Shown here: positions 1-11,066 of the stretch, piece after piece
How the letters are laid out: each line of letters starts with the position of its first letter
Numbering within the stretch: position 1 is the first letter of the stretch
Source of the DNA: Rhizoctonia solani
Lineage: Eukaryota > Basidiomycota > Agaricomycetes > Cantharellales > Ceratobasidiaceae
Direction: 5' to 3'
Assembly (NCBI RefSeq): GCF_016906535.1
Contig: NC_057372.1
Location: 601,501-665,500, forward strand
DNA length: 64,000 nt
Position numbers and translations under genes: made by a program
Notes under the pieces: generated by a model
The model's input: only the letters and a program-made list of their open reading frames with translations
What the model was told of the DNA's origin: nothing
The model's database searches: none

Positions 1-984
1 AAGTTGGCTATATGCAGTATCGCGTCGGCAACATGCTGGACGTCAATCGAGCCTTCAACCACGTTTTGTCCGTTGGGCTGAAGCTGACCCGTCGGACCAT
101 GATCAGCCACCATCTGTGTTTGAGCATTGCCTTTGATAAACAGAAAATCAGAGTCTCGTTAGTAATATCGTTGGTTGAACGCACCGATGTCTATCTGCGT
201 GCATGCAATGTCAAAGTTTCGCCCATCCAAGGATATAGACTTTGTTAAGCCCGTTATGGCGTGTTTTGATGTAGTATACGCCACAGCCATTGGACGAGGG
301 GCGTAAGCTGCTATACTCCCGTTGTTGATTATTCTAAAGAACGGTAGTCAGAGTCGAGAGCTAGCTTGTACTGTGCCTTGGCACTACGGACCTTCCACCT
401 CGAGGCGTCTGGGTTTTGAACACTTTGAAAGCCTCTCGTGTGAAAATAAATGCGCTCGTCAAATTCACATCTATGACTCTTCTAAAATCTTGAACCGGGA
501 TGTCTTCAATAGGAACTGCAGGTAAGGATATACCTGCGTTCTAGAGACGGAGGAAATGCGTTAATCAGGAACCGTGGTTCCATAACGTAGCAGCCTAGGG
601 TCAGAACGTAGCTCACGTTGAACAAGATATCTACCCTCCCTAGTGTCGTATGTAAGGAGAGTATTGAATATTGTAAATCGCACAATACGCACCAAACTTT
701 TTGACAGCTTCCTCAAATACTTTTGCGGCAAACACCTCATCCGTCACATCTCCTGGGGTGACCAAAGTTTCAGATGGGCACTCTTGAGCTGTTGCGTTTA
801 GCTCGGCCTCCCGTCGTGCCACTAATACTACACGGTATCCTGCCTTGGACAGCGTGATGGAAGTAGCCTTTCCGATACCTATGCCCGCATCAATTGGTCT
901 GCCTCGCATAACGATAGCGCGAGTTCACGTACCAGATGAAGCTCCGGTCACAACTGCAACTTTCCCTAAAGTCGGCGAGGCCAT
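1..984 (-). CDS. Short-chain dehydrogenase/reductase (3' end outside window)
   Basis: NAD(P)-dependent oxidoreductase of the classical SDR family; substrate unknown. Translation starts at 984 ([18 protein letters not shown]) and a phase-1 intron of about 70 nt lies between the two halves of the TGASSGIGKAT cofactor loop. Later exons give VDILFN, the [18 protein letters not shown] helix, the active-site serine segment [12 protein letters not shown] and the catalytic YTTSKHA (Tyr-x3-Lys), then [13 protein letters not shown] and CTQIDIG, as in many fungal SDRs. The exon near 1-110 ends in [13 protein letters not shown], so only the last residues and the stop lie beyond the left edge. At least four introns are present. 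Spelled family motifs are all intact. Neighbouring UbiA and transporter genes make a role in specialised metabolism possible, but this is inference. Confidence 0.85.
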
Positions 985-1623
985 GGCTGGGGTATGAGTG
1001 TGTATATTCCTGCTGCCTAATCGTGGCGCTTTATAGACTGAGTACTCCCGGATTTCGGCCCGACTTCCGATTTGTGGCTCTTATAACATAAGCCCTTCTT
1101 TAGAGTGGCTAGGATTGGATAACAGCCCTGCTGACCAACGTGTCTCAGTTACTGCGCCCTGTGCGATTTTGGCTGCGGGTACGGCTTCGGTCGCCCGAAA
1201 ATTGCATAGCCAAGGGCTGAAGATGGGTTTTATTCATTTAACTGGAGCTTGGCGTGCGAAGTTGTTTGGCCTTGAAGGTCACAACCCCGAGAAACACCTC
1301 CAGATTATTGTGTGTATGCACGATACGATCATCTATGTCCACCATACAGTGGAACTTCAGCTTACGATGGAGCGAAAATAAAATCATAAAAGTGGCACAC
1401 GCACACTAATGAGTGCGAGAGGTTTCGTTGACGGCGCCGCGTGCCGCGCGGCCGCGCTCTAGCTTGCCAACGCTTACAACATGCTGTGAATCATCACGGC
1501 ATTATCTGTAGCAATACATTTAGCCTTCTCGATTAAAAGCTAGCCTCTTTCCTGTCGACTACCAGTTAGATTGAAGCCCCATATAAAACTCTCTAAGACA
1601 CATACCACTACCCGCAACCCGCC
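985..1623. other. Divergent intergenic region
   Basis: This stretch separates the SDR start from the small Cys-rich gene on the other strand. It holds a GC-rich patch around 1430-1462 (alternating GCCGC/GCGCGG) and the TATA element of the downstream gene. An 88-codon open frame at 1115-1381 has no recognisable motif and I do not call it a gene. Confidence 0.5.
1582..1587 (+). promoter_or_regulatory. Putative TATA box of the Cys-rich gene
   Basis: TATAAA lies 37 bases upstream of the proposed ATG at 1624, followed by a CA-rich, C-rich leader ending in CCGCC just before the ATG. Position and sequence fit a fungal core promoter with a very short 5' UTR. Confidence 0.45.
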
Positions 1624-2116
1624 ATGAACTCTCCTAGTGTCTCAGTGCAACCGACTGCTGCTCCTCGCATGCGTATGTAGCCAGCAGTTTGTAAAATTCA
1701 TGCTAAATATCCCCTAGAAATGACCATCGAGCAGGCTCAAGCCAGCGAGAGGCAAGAGAGCGAAAACCTGGCCTCTCGTACAAGAGGCGGTGGTGCAGGT
1801 TCGTACTGATATCATTCTGCTTTCAACTACACAATCAAGCTCACCGAGGCCTTTTTAGCCAAGGCATGTTTGATAGGTGCTCTTTCTTGCTTCTTGTGCT
1901 GTGAGGTTCGTCTACCTATTCATCGTTACCCTAGCAATGGTAGAACTAATTAGTGTCTATTTAATCCAGTGCATGGAGTGCTGCTGCGATTGCGTTGCGA
2001 CTATTGTTTGTGCGTATAAAACGAACCGATTTCATTCCGGAGCAATGGTACTAATGTATCTGACACCAAGGTTGCCCGTGCGAGATCTGCTGCCCTTGCT
2101 GTTGCTGATCAGATGA
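1624..2116 (+). CDS. Small Cys-rich membrane protein (CYSTM-like)
   Basis: Not a named gene. Splicing four small exons gives MNSPSVSVQPTAAPRM, then a charged segment (MTIEQAQASERQESENLASR, RTRGGGA), then KACLIGALSCFLCCE and CMECCCDCVATIVC. Introns run about 1672-1717, 1800-1860 (ending CTTTTTAG) and 1909-1969 (ending TTAATCCAG), each GT-AG and each keeping frame. A hydrophilic Gln/Ser-rich N-terminus followed by a hydrophobic, Cys-saturated tail is the layout of small tail-anchored Cys-rich proteins linked to metal or stress tolerance in eukaryotes; that link is by layout only. The 3' end is uncertain: the open frame continues to a stop at 2116 but the Cys-rich core ends near 2012. Confidence 0.5.
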
Positions 2117-2330
2117 GCTAATCCATTCGAGGAATGGCTATTACTGAACCGATACGACAAATCGAGTAAAATCGATGATACTGAGAGCAACTTGACGGAC
2201 ACCATTTGTGCAAATATAGTTTTCGTGAAATCATGTAGTTTATGTACACGCTTGCCGAGAACCTAGACTGTAACCTAAATTCATTTATGCCTGCCCTCTC
2301 GAGAGCAATATAGACATGTGTCTTAATTCA

Positions 2331-3367
2331 TTACACCGATCTCTTACCCAGCTTTGCTCCAAACCAGAGGACTGACATCCCTACGGTCCAAAATACAATT
2401 CCCTTGAAGGCCCGATGAACCCACGAGGGCGTTGGAACTGCGCATACAGATAGCATTACTCCCAACCCTCCAATGAGGTACACGCCGAAAATTGATGCGA
2501 GTGGCTCGGTGAGAAGTGCCAGGCCACTGGTCAATACGAAAATCAGAGTTTAGCTTAATGGTAAACCAGGTTACACCCAGACTCACTAGGCAACCACACC
2601 CAGAGTTGCACAGCCTCGGCTTCCTAGCACGGTCCCAATCGTTCGTTGACCCGCGGCCAAATCGGCGTCGATATCGGCGGCCGCACCCAGCGCGTGTACA
2701 GAGGCGGTGACCAGCCCCAATACGTATCCTTTTGATGGGACATCTGCCATCTTCCATCCAATACCACGGTCACCCGCGAGCACGCGACAAGATACATATC
2801 CCAAGAACCAAGACAAGAAAACAATTAGACCATTCGAAATGGAATCAATTATAGGTATTTCTTTGAACCTGGCGGGTGGAGCCGAGTACATCCAGCCAAG
2901 AGCAACCAGTATCGTAGTCGTAAGTACCGGAGCGTACGTTTGTATTGTGCCATTTGATGGTAGGCTAGTGGGTCCAAATGTATACGGAAGCACAGAGGCA
3001 GCAATATTAATTATAGAAGCAGTAATCGCAGAACGGTATACGAAGTCATGGTGTGATGGAGGAAGAATGGTGCCCTCAAGCGAAGTAGCAGATTTACGAG
3101 GGTTTCGAATGTCAGTCTCATAGTCGTAAACGTCGTTAACACCAAAGACGACTATTCAAAAAAAATATGCATAAATCGACCCACGGGCTTGAATCGTAAA
3201 GACATGGGCTCACCAATACACAACGGAAAGCTCAACGTGGCAATTTGGGATAGGCATATAGCCAATCCACTAACCGTCTTTGGTATCATTTGAGAATGAA
3301 TTGCTCCTATCCCATAGAGTATCGGTCCAAAGGTCCATCCGGGAGGCCTACTTGACTTAATTAACAT
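2331..3367 (-). CDS. UbiA-family membrane prenyltransferase
   Basis: Integral membrane enzyme that transfers a polyprenyl chain from a diphosphate to an acceptor. The first Asp-rich motif is FGVNDVYDYETD (about 3095-3150), reached across an intron after LSFPLCI; the second is AAADIDAD with YVLGLVTASVHALG in front (about 2650-2720). Between them are several hydrophobic helices and SAPPARFKEIPIIDSISNG, typical of the branch that contains lycopene elongases and bacteriochlorophyll/UbiA-like enzymes. The C-terminal exon (2331 to about 2520) adds two more helices and ends GKRSV. I chose the ATG at 3367 (MLIKSSRPPGW) because the conserved SRPPGW start of these proteins follows at once; an upstream exon is possible. 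Acceptor unknown: no PKS or terpene cyclase is visible nearby. Confidence 0.85.
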
Positions 3368-3808
3368 GATGAGATGATGCCATATTGTGGGCTTAGGCGT
3401 GAGCGCCGCAGATGAGACTAAAGCAGTGAGACGTTCTGTCCCTAGGTTAGCATGATACCCTACGCGCAAATATACCCGCCAATACCGTAATTCATTGCGA
3501 GCGGAGGAATGGGAAGGTAGCTTCTATGGCCTTGTAACACAAGTGATGTATCGTGGCTCGGTTAGGGCTAAAATACCAACAAGCGCCTCTCCTTGAATTC
3601 ACATGCACAACCAGCTACTGTTGACGATAGATCCGTCTAATTCCCAATCCATTATACGCCCGATTTACAGGCCAGATCAACCACACGACTATTCACAACA
3701 AACTCAAAAACCGGATATGCAAGATAGCAAACAAACAAAAGACACTTCGTATGCGTTTAGCCAACCGGGCAGACGATTGTATATGGCCAGCCCGAAGTCT
3801 CATACGGA
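3368..3808. other. Gap between UbiA and MFS genes
   Basis: It probably holds the promoter of the UbiA gene and the 3' UTR of the MFS gene (both genes are on the minus strand). The plus-strand open frame at 3603-3887 overlaps the last MFS exon and has low-complexity Gln/Lys/Asp composition, so I treat it as chance. Confidence 0.4.
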
Positions 3809-5723
3809 CTACTGGCGCAGAGCGGTGGGCTTCCAGGCTGCTGAGAGGTATGACGTGCAGATGATCATGGCAATCACAAACACATAGAAAATGCGACCTT
3901 CTCCACTACCCTCTGGGACTGCGTCACTGAAATATCCCATACGAATTAGACTACATTGGATCTTCGAAACTGTGGATAAAACATACCCAAAAGACAGTTT
4001 TGCTAGGAAATTGCGTAATGGCAGGAAAGCAACGCCAATTAGGAAGTTAGTTGACCCTATACAAATGCTGAGTTCTTTCTAATATGGAATGTCGAGCCTC
4101 TTTACCACTTACAGTTCACGGCCATGGCAAGCGAAGACATAGCAGATACAGCCTTGACAAATAAACGTCAGCGAGATGGGCCATAAAAGCGACCAAAGTC
4201 TCACATAGTAAGGTGTCAGTTCACTGATCATCAAGTACGGAACAGGACCAAGGCCGATTGCGAAGGAGCTTGAAGAATTGTTAGTAGTAGCCCCGGTGCC
4301 TCAGAATATTCACATACGCAATGAATCCAAGAACGGCAACGCTGCTCAGCGCGGTAATTCCATTATCGAGGGCTATTCCAAGGGCAGCGCTAGAAACAAT
4401 GGCACCCATCATCGAAGCCATAAACAAACGCTTCCGTCCAAGACGCTGTTGATTAATTCAAGTTAATCCCCAGCTGTTATATTTGAACCAAGGCTCTCAC
4501 ATCAACCAGGAAGATAGCAGGGAATGTCATGATAGCGTTAAGGACTGTGATTCCAAGCGAGGTATAGGCAGCGGCCTCCCTGGGGACCACGCGTGAGAGG
4601 ATGTTATTGCTATAGTAGATGACTAGTGTAAAAGTCAGTATGATCACCCAATGATGATAGTTAGTACCCACCGGCATTGATACCAGAAGCCTGTTGAACC
4701 AACATAGCTACAAGGACGATCGCCATGGGTCCATGTAGGTCACTGGAAGCTAGCAGCGTGGGGACGTTGATCGCTGGGCGATCGCTCTCTTCGCCAGCTT
4801 GGTCCGGCACATGCGCCTCAACTTCGCTCCGGAGCAACGCCTCGCCCTCATCTAAAGACTATGTAAATTAATGTAAAAAGGCTGTATTTGACATAATACG
4901 CACCCTGATCAGCCACCTTGGTGACATCCCAGAGCCTAGCAGCAACATGGGTGGCCTCTTCCGTTCGACCCTGCGCCCGCAGCCAGGATGGAGATTCAAC
5001 AACGAACAAGCTCCAGACCAACTGGGCAGCTGATACGATCGCAGATGCAAAGATTACCCAACGCCAGGTGGAAGGTGTAGCGAGGTAAAGACCCAAAACG
5101 CTAGTTCCAAAGATACCAAAGACAATCCCGAGTTGATTGAGAACGCCAATTCGGCCTTGAATAGCCGGAGGTGATACTTCGGCCAAGTAAATAGGAACGG
5201 TACAGATACCAATGCCACAGGCAAACCCGATTACCAAACTGGACACTAAATGAGCAAATTAATATCATAGATGTATTTAAAGTACTTACCGCCCAAGGAC
5301 CAATACGGCAATCGAATTGGCAAGACTCATAAGAGTAGTTCCGACAACAAGGAGACTCGCGTGCCACGAGACCGCATGCTTACGTCCCTTGTTCAGGAAA
5401 CGGTCGGCACACAGACTGCCAGCGAAGCCACCGATAGTGAATGCAGCGGTGACAACGCCAAATTGTGCGTCGTCCATTGGTACACAGAGAGACAGCCATC
5501 CTTCTGAAGTCGCTTTAGGATCGCTGGAGACTTTACAAGTTAAGACATCTGATATTTGGTTCAGTGCTGCGATGTGGTAACCGTGCTACTCAGTAAATGA
5601 GCACTACAGTCGACAATAATACCACTGGACTCAACAGACCTGGAATGCACAAACAGCCACCCATGCTACAGCAAAAGGCAGATAACTCGTCGATGAGATA
5701 GCGTCACTGGACGGACGTGTCAT
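3809..5723 (-). CDS. MFS sugar transporter (Vps73/hexose-transporter type)
   Basis: Twelve-helix plasma-membrane or vacuolar transporter of the sugar porter family. The start exon reads MTRPSSDAISSTSYLPFAVA and, after an intron with a GTCTGT donor, continues HGYHIAALNQISDVLTC. Later exons give MDDAQFGVVTAAFTIGGF, the loop 2-3 motif ADRFLNKGRKH, IYLAEVSPPAIQGRIGVLNQ (sugar-porter helix 4-5), ESPSWLRAQGR, then KRLFMASMMGAIVSSAA, FAIGLGPVPYLMISELTP, AVSAMSSLAMAVNWTNFLIG and GRIFYVFVIAM before the stop TAG at 3809. At least seven introns. The order and wording fit yeast Vps73-like and other fungal glucose-type transporters. No frame break was found. It could export or import a sugar or a small metabolite; the substrate cannot be read from sequence. 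Confidence 0.88.
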
Positions 5724-5878
5724 GGTATGGTGTGGACGCAGAGAACGCCTTGATAGAGACAAGGCGTTTGACAGGCGACTATTTGCGGGGTAGCTTATGT
5801 CAGACTCAGGTACAAGAATGGTCTATTTCAAACGACACAAGACTGAAATGTACTAAGTAGCTCCAACTACGAACCATA

Positions 5879-7230
5879 CTATTGCCGTTCTTCGAATCTT
5901 CGGATGGTTTGCTTTAGCCTTGCACCGGCCCACCCATACGTTAATGCATCCAGGGCACCTTGCAAGAAGAATGTCCAGCGTGCTACAGAGTGCAGTGCCA
6001 CACTGGGTTCCGAGCTTGTAGCATCGTATATGAGTTTTGAAAGTGACATAATCACTAGTATTGTGTACTTCAAGAAGTGTATGCATAATTAAATAACCGC
6101 AATTAATGGACGAAGAGGCTCACCGAAAGCGGGAATAGCAGAATAAGGGTGCGAGCTTTTCGACTGATAAAATCAGCCACACTCTCAGTGATCAAACTTG
6201 AGCTCCCATCAACAGCCCGAGTCTCGCAAACGGTAGGTCCCGACTCCCACATCTCTAAAGCATTTTGATCCAAAGTTGAACCTTGGTAGCTGTGTTTGAC
6301 GGACTGGATACCAGTTCCTTCATGTGCGAGCGGTTGGTCCAAATCCCGCCAGTACTCTTCAGGTTTGGCCTGTAGCACATCTTTTACTCCTCTTTGTCGA
6401 CATCGAAGAAGCACATGAAGCTGTGCATATACTGATGCTATGGTTATGAGTACGAACAACCTAATAAATTCGTAAATATCAAGGTAGAGCCCATAAAATA
6501 CAGTCAATATCAAGTCCACCTTGGTATAAGATTCACGAGTTCATTATACTTCCAAGCTTCACCGCCCTTTGAAGATGTTGTGTGGTTATCATAAACCATG
6601 AAGAAATTTGATAACTTACAAAGTCGCAATATCCACCAATGTAAGTAGCTCCACTTAATTTCCAAATACCGACGCTCAGACCGATCGCCAGGGCATATAT
6701 CCAGAGTCCTATGCCAAACCAGACTGATTCAATGCGTGGAATGATGGACCCAAGAGGATGTGCTAGGCTCAAGTAGGTTACAGTGGCCAAGGAAATCGTC
6801 CAGAGGTGGGTAGTTATGGTCCCTACTGATACGGCAATCGTTTGAATGTCGCAAAAGGAACCAAGGGGTACTTGAAAAGGATGCGCAAGTGATACCAAAT
6901 GAGAAACTAAGAGTGTGGTGCTAAGATAGCAATTAGCACTGGTCTCAAGAACGATTTGTGAGGATACCTTGTCCAGAAGTGCGATATAAATAACCCGAGT
7001 AGCATACGTTCTCGTATCGGAAAATACACAGATGATCTGGCTTGAACTTTGAGAGATGTACTGTTTCGGAGTATGATAAAAATGACCCAAGTGACCATTA
7101 TTGTAGAAAATGAGATGAATGTGACTGAGATACCGCGAATTACTAGAGCCACCGGGGAACGAGTAGCAAACTTGGAAAATGGATCTTGCGGCTGAGGCTC
7201 CATAACGGTATGGGGGGTCTGTTCAGCCAT
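5879..7230 (-). CDS. Seven-transmembrane receptor-like protein
   Basis: Putative G-protein-coupled receptor-like membrane protein; no close named relative recognised. The N-terminus (start 7230) is MAEQTPHTVMEPQPQDPFSK, then a first helix (VALVIRGISVTFISFSTI, MVTWVIFIILR). Exons around 6620-6960 give helices 2-4, with GSFCDIQTIAVSVGTITTHL (helix 3) and GGYCDFVS before helix 5; the two Cys are placed like the usual helix 3-loop 2 disulfide of GPCRs. A helix-5 exon (YEFIRLFVLITIASVYAQ) leads to a long hydrophilic third loop with LLRCRQRGVKD and Ser/Glu-rich sequence, helix 6 (TLILLFPLSVSLF) and helix 7 with a short basic tail (GAGARL-like, TIRRFEERQ) ending at 5879. This resembles fungal nutrient/cAMP-receptor-like proteins. 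Ligand unknown; exon borders are approximate. Confidence 0.65.
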
Positions 7231-7364
7231 TTGACATCCGGGAATTATGTTTAAACCAAAACAGAAAAGGGGGAATAGGAGGTTAAAACAAGTTCACGTG
7301 ACAAGTTCCTAATCGTAATTAATGATGTCCGACCTGGATGGTAGGCCAATATAATACATTTAGC

Positions 7365-8932
7365 TCAAACTCGTATCCTACCCTTTGGAGCAGTCGCCTT
7401 TCCACGAAACCTTTTAGTCGGACGAGGAGGTTCAGGTGCGGCTTCGTCTTCGCTTGAATCGACACCTTCGTCCTCATCACTTCCTTCGCTGACATCCTCG
7501 TCCTCGTCCCATTCGTCCTCGGATGGCATTTCGTCTAAGCTCTCCGCTTCCTCCTCCTCCTGTTCTTCTTCGTCCATATGTTCACTCCCGTCACTATATT
7601 CATCCATGACTTCCTCATCTCCACTACCTTGGCCATCCCCTTGCCTGCCTTTGCCCTTGGAACTCTGTCGCTCCTTTTCCGCCTTCTTTCGTTCAACATT
7701 ACGAGCTTGCTCTTCTTTGCGCTCTTTCTTGAGCTTCGCCCGAGCAGCTGCAGCCTTTTTCAATGCAGAAGTTTCGGCAGCCGTCTTTTTGACTGAATTC
7801 CAAAGCAATCAGCATATAATGAAGACAAACATTTATGCTGACGTACCAAATTCATGATAGAGGACAGCGCCTTGCTTTCCAGGGACACCTTCAGTAATTT
7901 TCACCAAGCGAAGTTCAAGCCTTGGTCCAATTTCTGTAAGCTTGACAGCTCGTTTAGACCCCGCTCGGTTGTTTCTTCCCACGTAATCGCCCGCGAGATG
8001 TACTTCGGCCGCTCCACCCTCTCCATCAACATCGCTTGCTGCAGACGAGGCACTTTCATACCCATCTGGACCGGTTTCTCCTGGTGCGCGGAGCACATAA
8101 TCAGCCAAGTCATTTTCCTTTCCTAGGTCAAGCACTTTATGAGATGCTGCCGCCTTTCCGTCGACGAGTTTGCGGATATGTCGACTGACTCCAAGAGCCC
8201 GAACCCCGATCAGGTAGTGCCGAATCGAGATGGTCCCAGATTCCGAGTTGTATGAGATGAGAATAACTCGCCGGGCAGAGGATAAAGAGACGGTGTGAGG
8301 TGATAGTGGCGGGAACAGTGCTTGAAAGAACTTTTGGATGAGCGAGAGGTGGGGCGGGGTTCCTGGACCTGGAGGCGGGAAGGATGCTAGAACGAGCTGA
8401 TTTAGAATATCATATGAATATCATATAGAATCGGGAGGTAGATTTTTGCTTACAAGCGGGGGAGACAGGTATTCCATTCCAATGCTCCGTGCATGTCGGC
8501 TCGCACCGAGCAGGTCTTTTGCAAGACTGTAACTCTCTATGCGGAAGCTCAGAGTGGGACCTGCAGAGAGCTTCACTATTCGTAGCGACGGGGCGATAGG
8601 AGTAAGTGTAAGCGCAATAATATGCGTTACGCCCAGTGTCGGTGCAATGACAAGATAGTCTTTCAACTTGTTCCGTTTTCTTTCCTAAAAATTCTACATT
8701 TGATCTCAGGTATCATGGAGGAAGTAACACAAGATCGACGTACCCTCAATCTGCTAGCAGTATTCGGCTCCATTACTTTGCGTAGGTCACGAACTAATTG
8801 TGACAAGGCTGGGCCAACCTGACCATGTTTGACAACGAAGGATTTGGGGCCGCCCGATTTATCTACACTCGCTGACCCATCTGCAACAACGCCCCCCTTG
8901 AGATGAGTCCTGTTCTTTTTACGGCGAGCCAT
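7365..8932 (-). CDS. SSF1: Ribosome-biogenesis Brix protein Ssf1/PPAN
   Basis: Nucleolar factor needed for maturation of the 60S ribosomal subunit (27S pre-rRNA processing). The start MARRKKNRTHLKG at 8932 is followed by PKSFVVKHGQVGPALSQL and VRDLRKVMEPNTASRLR, then after an intron KLKDYLVIAPTLGVTHIIA, SAGPTLSFRIESYSLAKDL (Brix core), VILISYNSESGTISIRHY and RLELRLVKITEGVPG near the C-terminal end of the Brix fold. The final exon encodes an Ala/Lys coiled segment (SALKKAAAARAKLKKERKEE) and a long Glu/Asp-rich tail, ending PKGRIRV at 7365. Order, length and tail match fungal Ssf1/2 and animal Peter Pan. Four to five introns; frame intact throughout. Confidence 0.92.
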
Positions 8933-9162
8933 GGGTTCTAGAAGTGGTAGTCTGTAACAAAATTTGGGTCAAGCAGGATGTTCACGTGATGAGCTTATAT
9001 TTGCAATTGTCAGCATAGCATATAACACGATTTAGCTTATTAAAACAAGCAAATTGACATTGGACTACAGTAGCTAATCAAATTATAGTTTGGTATGATT
9101 CAAAAACATATTTCCACTAATTGGTATCGGGTGAGAGGCAAAGAAATTTGTAGTGACCGGTT

Positions 9163-9590
9163 TCAGGTACGAACGGTCGTTCGCTTCTTGTTCGATCGGA
9201 ACATGGACTTGACTCTGACAGACATGGGTACATGAGCCTCACGCCCTCGTCCCTTTGTGGAGCAAGTTAACACCAAAATATTAAAGGTCATTGAAATTAA
9301 TTGTGCACGCCTTACCATTGCATTAAGTTCAGCCTTGGCCTGATCACGCTCCGCAGTCGATGTATTCGGATCGTGAGGGTACTCTATCATGTCAAGTTGC
9401 GGTCATTTCGTTTGTTTGTGATGCATACAAATAGCAGCGCATGCCTTAGCTCTCCGACGTGCCTTTGTTCGTTCCGGCCATGGTGGCCCTTGAGCCATCG
9501 GCTCCGAGCAGGAGCAGGGGGTGCTGCGGTTGCAGCATTTGTCGCTGGGCCGGCGGCACGGGTTGGCTTAGATTTGGAACCGAATGCCAT
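9163..9590 (-). CDS. Small Con-6-like stress/conidiation protein
   Basis: Exon 1 (start 9590) reads MAFGSKSKPTRAAGPATNAA then an Ala/Pro-rich stretch, SRWLKGHHGRNEQRHVGELR and HALLF. A 47-nt intron (GTATGC...GATAGAG) leads to YPHDPNTSTAERDQAKAELN, and a second intron (after AM) leads to GRGREAHVPMSVRVKSMF with a basic end. The pattern RHVGELRHALxxPxTSxxxRxxAKxELxxM resembles the Con-6 motif (RVAGGxxAALxNPNTSxxAKxxAxxxL) found in fungal conidiation-specific protein 6 relatives; only one copy is seen. Family assignment is by pattern, not search. Predicted hydrophilic, no signal peptide, about 110-115 residues. Confidence 0.5.
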
Positions 9591-9971
9591 GTTAAAGATA
9601 TCGTGATAGTTTACGAGAGGGATAGATGGTTGCTCTTGCGTCTGCTCGGGAGCGAATTATGTAGTCGAGCGTGTATATCAAGGTGGAGTAGTGGAGCTCA
9701 TGCGCACATACATGACCTCATGTATTAAATAAGCAAATGATATCATACCAGTGTAGCGAGTCTAATTTCTTACAACGCAAAGCCCCTATTCGGATCAAAG
9801 ATCGCAGTCCCAGGCCTCGTTCCACTTAGCTCGGTACCGGATACGAGAATCAACCCAAGATACATAATGTTATAAGTTTGGCTGCCAGATGTTCTGTTGG
9901 TACACATCCTAACAACATTGCAACCCACAATGACCGGAAATCCAAGGCAAATTCATTCGAGTTCGTTCTTA
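9591..9971. other. Gap between Con-6-like and DUF3632-like genes
   Basis: AT-rich intergenic sequence, presumably promoter of the Con-6-like gene and 3' UTR of the gene to the right. I see no motif that supports a gene or RNA here. Confidence 0.4.
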
Positions 9972-11066
9972 TCAGTTTCCTTCAGCTATAACCATTGCCT
10001 CTAATGCCTTGAGTGCCCCATATTTCACCTTCCAGTCCTTCCCACGCCCTTCGCTGACCTCCTTGTCGTACCAAGCGACCACCTCGTGTAGGACTTCCTT
10101 CCATAATCCCCAACGTTTCTTCCAGGATCCATTCCATCAACCCCCTTCCAACGATCTCCCCCATGGCCAGGTGCACCCGCATTAGATTTCCACTCTGGGT
10201 TCCCATTGGGTCCCCAAATCTCAGTGCATGCATATAGTTGATGAGCAGCAAAGCGAAGCCAGGTTGTAGCACCTTCAACCAGAAGCGCTCGATATGCTGC
10301 CGTGTCCTCGCCGGCTGGTGGCTCTTCCGCATGTTGCTCAGTGATGATTGCTGGGGGTACGGCAGGCCAATTTTCAAGCCCATCGCGAGCAGCCCAAATA
10401 CCATGAAGCGCGTATTCTTTAAGGTCCATTTCGCTTAAGAGCTTAGCGATAAGAGCCTGGAGACCTAGCCATTCTCTTCTCCGTTTGAGAACGATAGAGA
10501 TAGATTCATCGGTCTGGCCACCAGCACCTGCTCCAGCTAACGTGTTCTGAACCTCTGGGCGCGCCATTTCTGCATCGCTTGGCATGTTGTAGTAGAAAGG
10601 ACCTATATTTAGAGTATAAGGGGTACTCCTTAGCTTGAATAGTAGCTCATACCATTGTTTGCGTTTCTAATACCCGGGCCCAGAAGGGGGAGGGAGTTAA
10701 CATCGACATCTTCGCCCCAGAGGGTCCATACATATTTCCCCTTGGGAAGCTCTCGCATCGCTTTAAGAAGGGCTATCGCTTGTCTAACATCCCTGTTAGT
10801 CTCCTGCTCATAATCCGTTTACAACGTCCTATGTCATGGAGAGCGCGATCCCAAAGGTGCCAAAAAAAGGTTTCAACGCCCGGCGTATCTCGTTTTGTCT
10901 CGGGATCGTGGCTGGCACTGCTATCATTGGCGTGCTGGTTAGCATAGTCTTCGAGCATTTTAAGCAAGTCTTTCAGTGTTTGTTGCGCATCGAATGTCCC
11001 GCTAATTAACACTTCTGTAGAAAGAGCGTCAAAATCCTTCTGGAGGTCTTCCATTGCGTGGTCCAA
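9972..11066 (-). CDS. DUF3632-like fungal protein, one frame break
   Basis: Function unknown. The first visible exon (from 11066) is MDHAMEDLQKDFDALSTEV, with GVETFFWHLWDRALHDIGRC. The next exons give VRQAIALLKAMRELPKGKYV, LWGEDVDVNSLPLLGPGIRN, then after a 50-nt intron GPFYYNMPSDAEMARPEVQN and a helical region with FAAHQLYACTEIWGPNGNPE and WKGVDGMDP. The last part is read one frame over as WKKRWGLWKEVLHEVVAWYD and ends MVIAEGN at 9972. This arrangement (short WGEDV / GPxxR / W-rich end) is like the fungal DUF3632 family, a tentative call. The frame changes near 10123-10130 (GATCCTGG), where one base is missing relative to a continuous protein; the sequence on both sides stays protein-like. 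Confidence 0.55.

Noticed and set aside
2344..2757. Minus-strand 137-codon frame
   Set aside because: Wrong frame over the UbiA second Asp motif.
7578..7857. Plus-strand open frames rich in Phe/Leu/Ser
   Set aside because: Mirror of the acidic tail of SSF1.
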